A stretch of DNA of 64,000 nucleotides from Ornithodoros turicata. Its lineage: Eukaryota; Arthropoda; Arachnida; Ixodida; Argasidae. Positions 57,834 through 64,000 of the stretch are shown here, piece after piece. The notes beneath the pieces are model-generated. The model was given only the letters and a program-made list of their open reading frames with translations. It had not been told where the DNA came from and made no database searches. Where the stretch lies: contig NC_088203.1 of NCBI RefSeq assembly GCF_037126465.1, forward strand, positions 97,464,668 through 97,528,667, read 5' to 3'. A program made the translations under genes and the position numbers. Position 1 is the first letter of the stretch. Each line of letters starts with the position of its first letter.

Positions 57834-58148
57834 GTGCTAAAAAACCAAAAGACAACCCAGCAAGACGTGGACAGTCGTTTGAAACCTGGAGCACCTGTCT
57901 ACTTGAGCAAACAATGCGATCGACCGGGATGGATGCCTGGTATAGTGCTTGAAGGACTAGGAAGTCGCATGGCTAAAGTGGAAACGGCCCAGGGTGTTGT
58001 CACACGCCACCTTGACCAGATGCAGACCCGCTGCGGCGGAGATACCGTGGTTACCGAAAATGGTACAGGCCACGCATCCGACCCATCCAACGCGGCCCAT
58101 GACACCACAGATGACACATCGGAGTCGACAGAAACCGAAGGACATTGA
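57834..58148 (+). pseudogene. Ty3/gypsy-type integrase C-terminal fragment
   Basis: A 104-codon frame with GAPVYLSKQCDRPGWMPGIV, LEGLGSRMAKVETAQGVV and TRHLDQMQTR in order, resembling the C-terminal domain of gypsy-type integrases (a small beta-barrel, then a conserved R-H-x-DQ-L/M motif). A low-complexity acidic tail follows. Reverse transcriptase and integrase core are absent. It directly follows the endonuclease fragment, with the phrase GGCCGATGTGCT duplicated at the join (57808 and 57828). Confidence 0.6.
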
Positions 58149-58210
58149 TATTCGCTCTGACCGAGACACAGGTCATACCACTGACCACGTTTCATGGGTG
58201 GGAAAGAGTG

Positions 58211-58347
58211 CTGCGTACGGTACGCCGCACAGCAACCGATCATGTGAGCAGTTATTCGAGACCACACACACCTGCCCGAAACACTCGAGACCGGACGCTG
58301 TCAAGTGTTTCGGGCTCACATGATCGGTTGCTATGCGGCGTACGCAG
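58211..58347. repeat. Nested inverted repeats
   Basis: The outer arms are 58211-58249 and 58314-58347 (AGCAACCGATCATGTGAGC pairs with GCTCACATGATCGGTTGCT, extending outward with small gaps). An inner pair GCCCGAAACACT (58274-58285) and AGTGTTTCGGGC (58304-58315) lies between them and meets the outer arm. The structure could fold as a hairpin within a hairpin. It lies just after the gypsy fragment, so a retrotransposon end or a small MITE are both possible. Confidence 0.7.
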
Positions 58348-59004
58348 CAAATATATTTTTCGCTCGAGGTCCCAGTCGGAAAAACAGAGATTCCGAATGC
58401 TTCTAAAGTTAAATTTGAAGTTTGGGAATTTATTTAATTAATTATCGGACGCAAGTGAGGCACTCACTGCTCAGTTCTTGGCCCATGTCCCAGGAATGAC
58501 CACTCAGAATAAAGCTTTTCGATATCGCCACCTGTTTACGCATTATTCTGGCCTGCGACCTCGATTAACGCCCGGTATAATATCGTGGTTTCATTTCCAA
58601 GTAATTAACTACCTGAATGCTATGACAGCTCTTTATCACCTTGACGAATATATATCGCTCTTCGGAACGATAATCAACTATATGGTTCTGATATCATGTC
58701 TTCAAATATATGTCATTATAAATGATTACGACAAATGCGACGCGTGGCCTACCACTTTCCTTATTAGTATATGTTGCTTTCCGAAAAACTTACGAGGAAT
58801 CCTGCTCCTGTGTCACAGCATATGCGTTTTACCCTGCGGTCGATGAGCTCTTCGAGATGATTACAGTGTGAGGTATTTCATCTTGGTGAAACACGTACCA
58901 TGGGCATGAGGCATGCAGTTGACTACAGGAGCTTGTATAACAAACTTGTAGGCAACATATTCATTGAGTATGCAGTTACGTGCCTGTTTTAAAAGTTGTT
59001 TATG

Positions 59005-59226
59005 AAAGGATGCCCTATCGGACTGTGTTATTAGGGGCTATAAGTGCAATCACATTGAACGTCGTAAGCATGTCTGGCTTAGAATCTATGTTTGCCGCTT
59101 ACCAGTTTACGTTCGAAAGACTGCCCTATCGGACTGTCCTATTAGGAGCTATAATTGTAGTCCCATTGGAAGTCGTAAACACGTGTGGCTTAGAATCTAT
59201 TTTTGTCGCTTGCCAGTTCAAGTTCG
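59005..59226 (+). repeat. 111-bp tandem duplication, open in one frame
   Basis: Two copies with a period of 111 bases (37 codons): TGCCCTATCGGACTGT starts at 59011 and 59122. The frame reads PYRTVLLGAISAITLNVVSM and then PYRTVLLGAIIVVPLEVVNT, both continuing to GLES(M/I)F and QF. The copies have diverged at many positions, yet the frame stays open through both. No known family and no evident promoter. Confidence 0.6.
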
Positions 59227-59326
59227 ATTTAATTACAACTTTTGTCGGCAACAAGGTTTCCGAGCAACACAGAACAGCACGTAAGACATCTTTTCTTTAC
59301 TTGTGCTAATGCAGATATCTAGCTTT

Positions 59327-59350
59327 GCTCTCTCTCTCTCTCTCTCTTTC
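59327..59350. repeat. CT microsatellite
   Basis: An uninterrupted TCTC run of about 22 bases. Confidence 0.9.
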
Positions 59351-59359
59351 TGTCCAGAT

Positions 59360-62150
59360 GCAAACATGTCGTCAGTGCTTTCTAAATGATGACACAATAG
59401 TTCCCTAAGCTCTAGTGAACAAATACTTAGTCCCTGCAAATAAAAGGGCACACCTAGGCCTGCCGTGATTGCGCGAAAGGTTTTCAACAACCTAGGAGGG
59501 TCCAATTAGTCTGAACAGCCAACGGATCAGAAAGTAATGCCAGTCTTATCTCTTCCCCGTCTTAAGCACTTTTACGATACATGATGACCAGGTATCCTCG
59601 GATTTCCTTTGTCGCAGAAGAACGTGGAAAATACGGGTTTTGAGTTTGGTCGCTTAAAAGCAAGGATTCGGTATCTCAAAACAAATTCACGAGCTTTAAT
59701 GTCCGTCTACTGAAAGGGGTGCATTTTCCCCTCCTTGCTGACGAAACTTGTACTACACCATTCGCCGTAAATGGGTGTTATTTGCGGGCACAAGTAACGG
59801 GGTATGTGTAGTCAGAAATTCGTAATCTGACCATAGTGGAGCATGATTTTATTACAAGAAACATCTGAGATTCATCTGTATGAACCTTTACCTCATATAT
59901 TGTAAAGTTTGAGATTTAAGGTTTCGTCAAACACCCATGATTTCAAGACTTTGTATTCTAAGCATTCCGAGGCGAAAACAAAAAACTAACACGAACAAAA
60001 TAGCGAGTAGGAAACGCAAGGACAGAGAAGAAGACAGGACAGGCGCTAGACAACGAACTGAAGACTTATTCGAAAAAAATGCAATATCACAACATCCACA
60101 CACACACACACAAAAATGAGAAGGAAAGAGAAAAATAAGATACCTTTAACAATCACCCGTGCCATAGCGCTGTTTTTAAAAAAAAACGTGTGCGTTCTGA
60201 GCGCATTTCTAGAGTTGCGTTAGACATTCACCAGGTCGCCCTCTTTCGCACCCTCATGGAGAGATGAACTGCCACATTGCTGTAACTGTATTTTCTTCTT
60301 GTGCACGCCAAGGTTAGAGAACATATGGTCCATCGTACCTTTATCTCCCTTACTCGTTGACTGTGAAGTGGCTGTGTACCTTATTTGTATATTTTTATCA
60401 ATGTTCAGCGCCATATGAGCTATGATTTTTGGTACGCGGTGTGGAGTAGCCGGTCTCCACATCGGTGGAGCCAAACCCTCCATTTTATTGTTCGCCTTTT
60501 CATCATCATCATCGTCATCATCATCATGGATGTTAGAATGGTATGCATACGGACGCGTATGTACATCTGCGACATTATGTGTTCGAAATCTTTCACACAA
60601 TCATATGGCAGTCGTGAGCGATAGTGTCAAGGTTGACAACAAGGCTAAGAATTCTTTCCCTTCAAATCTGCTCGTACTTATTCAATGTCCTAAGGTGAAT
60701 GATTCGTACGGACGTCACGGCCCTGCAAGCAGACTTAAGGCTAATTCACGCTGCTGCATTTACGCTTCGTCTGCTGACAGCGAATGATTGCAACGGAACA
60801 TATGTTTCGTTCACACGGTACACGGTACACGTATGACAACATGCTTACGCAGTCGTAAACTCCGCAATGTGAATAAGACTTTAAGCTAATGTTACATCGT
60901 TCCCAAGAGCAAAAACTCGTTGACACTCTCAAAGGATCTTTGACTTGTTCGACCTCCCGGACTACAGCGCACGCACCGGTGAGTGTTCAGTTCCATACGG
61001 TCGGCTACTTCGTTGCCGCAGATGCCCACGTGACCTGGTATTCATTGTAGCCGGATGTCGTGACCTTTGTCTAGAGCTTCGGTGTGCGCCACGCTGATGT
61101 CTTCGACCACAAGTGAAATGTTGCTGGTTTTCTTCGCTGTACGAAGTGCGGTTCAGCCGCTTTTGGAGTTACTGAGGATACTCCAGGAGCCCATGGCTGG
61201 CACAGTATAGCGACATACTTAAGGGCGTGTAGAACTCCATAAGAGCAACGACAACAAGAAATAAATCATGACTATGACCTCCATATAATTATGCTGCGGT
61301 GCCCGATGTTGGATGGGACAGAGTGTTGAACGCCACAGCTTGGGATGTAGAAAGCGCGGGTTAACCCAGTCGAGGTTGTTGACGCGTCCGTAAATATCTG
61401 TGTTTGCTTTGTATAAACACGATCCCCAGTGTTTCTTCATTTTGCCTGGGGCTATACGATGCATACAAAGGAAACAAACACGTAACAGAGCGAAGGAAGC
61501 TGAAATACGTTGTAGGAACCCACAGGTGATGATTTTGCGTTTATAAGGCGTTAAATGAGAACTCGCCTCTTCCTATTTTGGCTTCAGAGATTCAAATTTC
61601 GATTCTGGTTTATTGCTCATAATCATACACAGAACAACTGTACCAATTTTGTCTACCTGTAACGGATGGCCTTACATGAAGTATGAGACGCCGGTTGCGT
61701 GTGACAAATCTCAAAATACAAAGTACTAACAAAAATACTACATTGCAGATACGAGCAAAAAGCTACAAACACAAAATATCTAAACACTTGAGTAAACAAA
61801 TTAACAGTAAGCTAAAGAAATGCCGCACCTCCCCCAGAACAAGACGGAGTGCTGGTATAATACACACTTGAACGATATCTGAATAATTTGGGCAGTAGAG
61901 CGTGGTTGCTTGTAATAAGACGCACACATTGTAAAAACAGATATTCACTGTATAGAATTTTCAAAACAAACCGTCGCTCAGTATAATGTCGTTATCTTTT
62001 CCGATCTGTCGAAAAAAGGAGGCGTACGCCCTTTCATGGCAAATGTAATTTATGTTAATTGCCACAAAAGGCATACGCCCAACACCTTCTATACATAACG
62101 GAGAAGGCCTCTGCACTCTTTCAAACACGTCACGCATCATGGGGCTCAAT
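59360..62150. other. No gene seen
   Basis: No open frame beyond about 126 codons and none with a known motif. A TCATCATC run lies near 60500-60530 and an AC run near 60095-60115. The phrases around 60430 and 61300 do not match other parts of the window by eye. Confidence 0.4.
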
Positions 62151-62219
62151 CGCTTCCACCGCTCGCGAGCTAACGAGGGGCGGGGCTCTCGTTAACACGG
62201 ACACATGACACGTTTCACG

Positions 62220-62440
62220 TGACGCGCTCTTTTCGTTGACGGGACAAAGGCGTAATCTCTCGCTCGCTAACGACTAACGGTGTAGTCTGCCTAACGAGTG
62301 TCATCATGTGCTCCCAGGCTTCATCGCCTACATGGCTCATGATACTGATGGCGCACTCGTTACTCGAGCACGTGGTGTATGAGGCGCTCTTTTCCTTAAT
62401 GTGAGAGGGGCGTCATCTCTCGGTCCAGTAACGATCGCAC
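62220..62440. repeat. Degenerate 160-bp direct repeat
   Basis: GCGCTCTTTTC starts at 62224 and 62384. The following GGCGT(A/C)ATCTCTCG and TAACGA phrases recur in order. Similarity is partial. No coding content. Confidence 0.45.
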
Positions 62441-62699
62441 GAGATAGTTTGCTTTACGCGTGAGTCTACCCACTCGTTAGAATCTCAAGCGTCGTCGTTT
62501 GGAGATTTGCAGAAACGGAACTTCTGCAGAAACGATCATGTATTGCTCCATGACTGTGTAGAAAACGACATCCTTTCCTTTTAATCGTATTTACACCTGT
62601 GGTTACATGAGGGCTGTGAGATATTCTCGGTAAGCTGCAGATCGAGATGAGAAAGAAGGTGAAGAAGTGGCAACGACAAGCCATAGACAAGCCATGCGA

Positions 62700-63110
62700 G
62701 CTTTCCTTTCCCCCTCTCTATCTTTAATAAACATATTCCCCCCTTTCCTTTCCTTTTTTTCTTAATAAACACATCCCCCCCCCCATCCTCTAAGGCCCTT
62801 TTGTGTGTCTGTATGTGTGCATGCGTGTTTTTCTTTCCTTTCTTTCTTGTCTTTTTTATTGTAGGAATTCGGCAATTAGGAATTCGAATAGCAAGTCGGC
62901 CTACTAACATTTCCTCTTTTTTTTTTCAATGAACATATCCCCACCCCCTATGCAAACAAAATTAAACAACCCCATTTGTCGAAAACATTGCAGCCTCGTT
63001 GGCAGCTGCAGTGGTGGACAGTAATACGTTGCCCACCTCTGTGAGGCGGACAACGGCGAGCACTTTCACCAGCACCACCACCACCACCACCGTAATACTA
63101 TTTTTTTGTG
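62700..63110. repeat. Cluster of C-run LINE tails and dispersed repeat
   Basis: AATAAACATATTCCCCC near 62725, AATAAACACATCCCCC near 62763, and GAATAGCAAGTCGGCCTAC near 62886 followed by GAACATATCCCCACCCCC. These match the tails at 49490-49565 and in the spacers. The phrase CACCTCTGTGAGGCGGACAAC near 63036 with ACC repeats matches fragments near 35350. Stacked 3' ends of mobile elements. Confidence 0.55.
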
Positions 63111-63259
63111 GTACAATACTAATACAAATACTTTTTAAAAATGGGTATTGTAATACATAATAATAATAATAATACTGTATTATAATACATTATGGTAATA
63201 AAGAAACACATAACTTTTTTTTTCAAATGCCCCGGGCGTACACGTTTATTTCACAACCG

Positions 63260-63394
63260 AAAAGTTTTGCGGCGCGAGTTCCCGAAGTTCCAACTTATAT
63301 AATGAAAGGAAATTTCATTAAATCAGTTGTAAGTTCGGCGTCGTGGTGCGTGTCTCTCTCTACCTTTGTGTTCTTTTTGCGCCGCAAAACTTTT
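63260..63394. repeat. Separated 16-bp inverted repeat
   Basis: AAAAGTTTTGCGGCGC at 63260-63275 and its exact inverse at 63379-63394, about 100 bases apart. Possibly a small MITE; no target duplication seen. Confidence 0.5.
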
Positions 63395-63877
63395 CAATTA
63401 TGTACAAACTACCCCAGGTATTTACGTTAGCTAATTTATTTCACAATTCACAGTGTCTGTTGTATGAAACAATAGATGCATTACTGGCTGCGTTAAGTGA
63501 ATTTGTGAAACGTGAAGTACAACAGGATTCTCTCGAGAGTGCACTTTATTACAAATGAGAACGCAGTATCCTCCATTGCATTCACACCCAACACAGTGCA
63601 GGTCTTACTAACACTCCTGTGCGGACTCACCTTACGTGTAAATTGTTATACTATTGCTCCCAACCTCTGATTACCTCTGTATAGTTCCTGAGGTAGATTC
63701 TCTTGAATAATTTCATAACATTCTCTTGCTTCGCGGAACTAATTAAACCGCGGAACACGGAATTAAATAGGTTCAATAACGTTAGTGTTCAAGCTCACTA
63801 GAAAAACGTTATATTGCACTGTAAATTTATTTTAAGTCTTCTGTTCATGAAGCCTGTCAGTAAGGCTGGGCGTTGTA

Positions 63878-64000
63878 CGAGGGGTGTTCAAGTCAAACCG
63901 GGACTTTTCATTTTTCGCAAAAGTAAAATGAACGCCCAGGCGAGAAATTAGTTTTATTTTTCAACGTAATCTCCAGCTGCATTAATGCACTTGTCACAGC
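63878..64000 (-). mobile_element. End of a mariner-family transposon at window edge
   Basis: After TA (63876-63877) the terminal sequence reads CGAGGGGTGTTCAAGTCAAA, a mariner-type inverted repeat. On the minus strand the C-terminus of a transposase is readable, CDKCINAAGDYVEK and a stop at 63953-63955. The catalytic part lies beyond the window, so completeness cannot be judged. Confidence 0.85.
63953..64000 (-). CDS. Mariner transposase, C-terminal end (cut by window)
   Basis: The last residues CDKCINAAGDYVEK before TAA match the usual end of mariner-family transposases. The protein cuts and joins transposon DNA at TA sites; its DDD/E catalytic residues would be to the right of the window. 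Only 15 codons are visible, so whether the gene is intact is unknown. Confidence 0.75.

Overview
Assignment. The window looks like nuclear DNA of a tick-like arthropod. The evidence is intron-bearing genes with TATA boxes and AATAAA signals, many non-LTR retrotransposons (RNase H-bearing I-group type, one L1/Tx1-like, one jockey-like), hAT and mariner elements, a tRNA-derived SINE, and repeat tails with C-runs or TTG-runs. This assignment is inference; no host gene was identified by name.

Region 1-33.5 kb is a tandem array. Five copies of one minus-strand gene family lie at 2253-3624, 11236-12580, 20452-21391, 22194-23555 and 31758-33135. The gene has a TATA promoter, a first coding exon of nine bases (Met-Ala-Ala), an intron of about 380-400 bases and one long exon; intact copies encode 318-327 residues. 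I do not recognise the family. Subtype A is copies 1 and 4, subtype B is copies 3 and 5. Copy 2 is a chimera with an A-type 5' part and a B-type 3' part. Copies 1, 2 and 4 are open. Copy 3 has lost its promoter and first exon and carries a frameshift. Copy 5 has a frameshift but keeps its promoter. Conserved protein features are a cysteine cluster (CxCxxC plus CxxC) and an RGRP motif like an AT-hook.

Three long spacers (S1 about 3.8-10.9 kb, S2 about 12.8-20.1 kb, S3 about 23.8-31.4 kb) separate the copies and are near-identical over long stretches. They share a hAT-type element with an 8-base target duplication and a C-run LINE tail. They differ by datable events: a LINE-end insertion in S1 and S3 but not S2, and in S3 alone a palindromic element, a 5'-truncated LINE with a 19-base target duplication and a 1.9-kb deletion. 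Spacer sequence at 1-294 suggests that the array continues to the left.

Region 33.5-64 kb is mostly transposon-derived. It holds a LINE 3' end with an inverted 5' part (36.1-36.7 kb), two adjacent 5'-truncated RNase H LINEs (39.1-43.8 kb), LINE 3' hairpins (46.2-46.4 kb), a MITE (48.4 kb), a LINE 3' end (49.1-49.6 kb), a hAT element nested in a long terminal-inverted-repeat element (50.3-52.1 kb), a SINE (53.1-53.4 kb), a jockey-like remnant (53.7-54.3 kb), a hAT-type MITE (56.2 kb), a LINE endonuclease fragment beside a Ty3/gypsy integrase tail (57.5-58.1 kb), nested inverted repeats (58.2 kb), a 111-base open tandem duplication (59 kb) and a mariner end at the right edge. I found no convincing single-copy host gene in this half.
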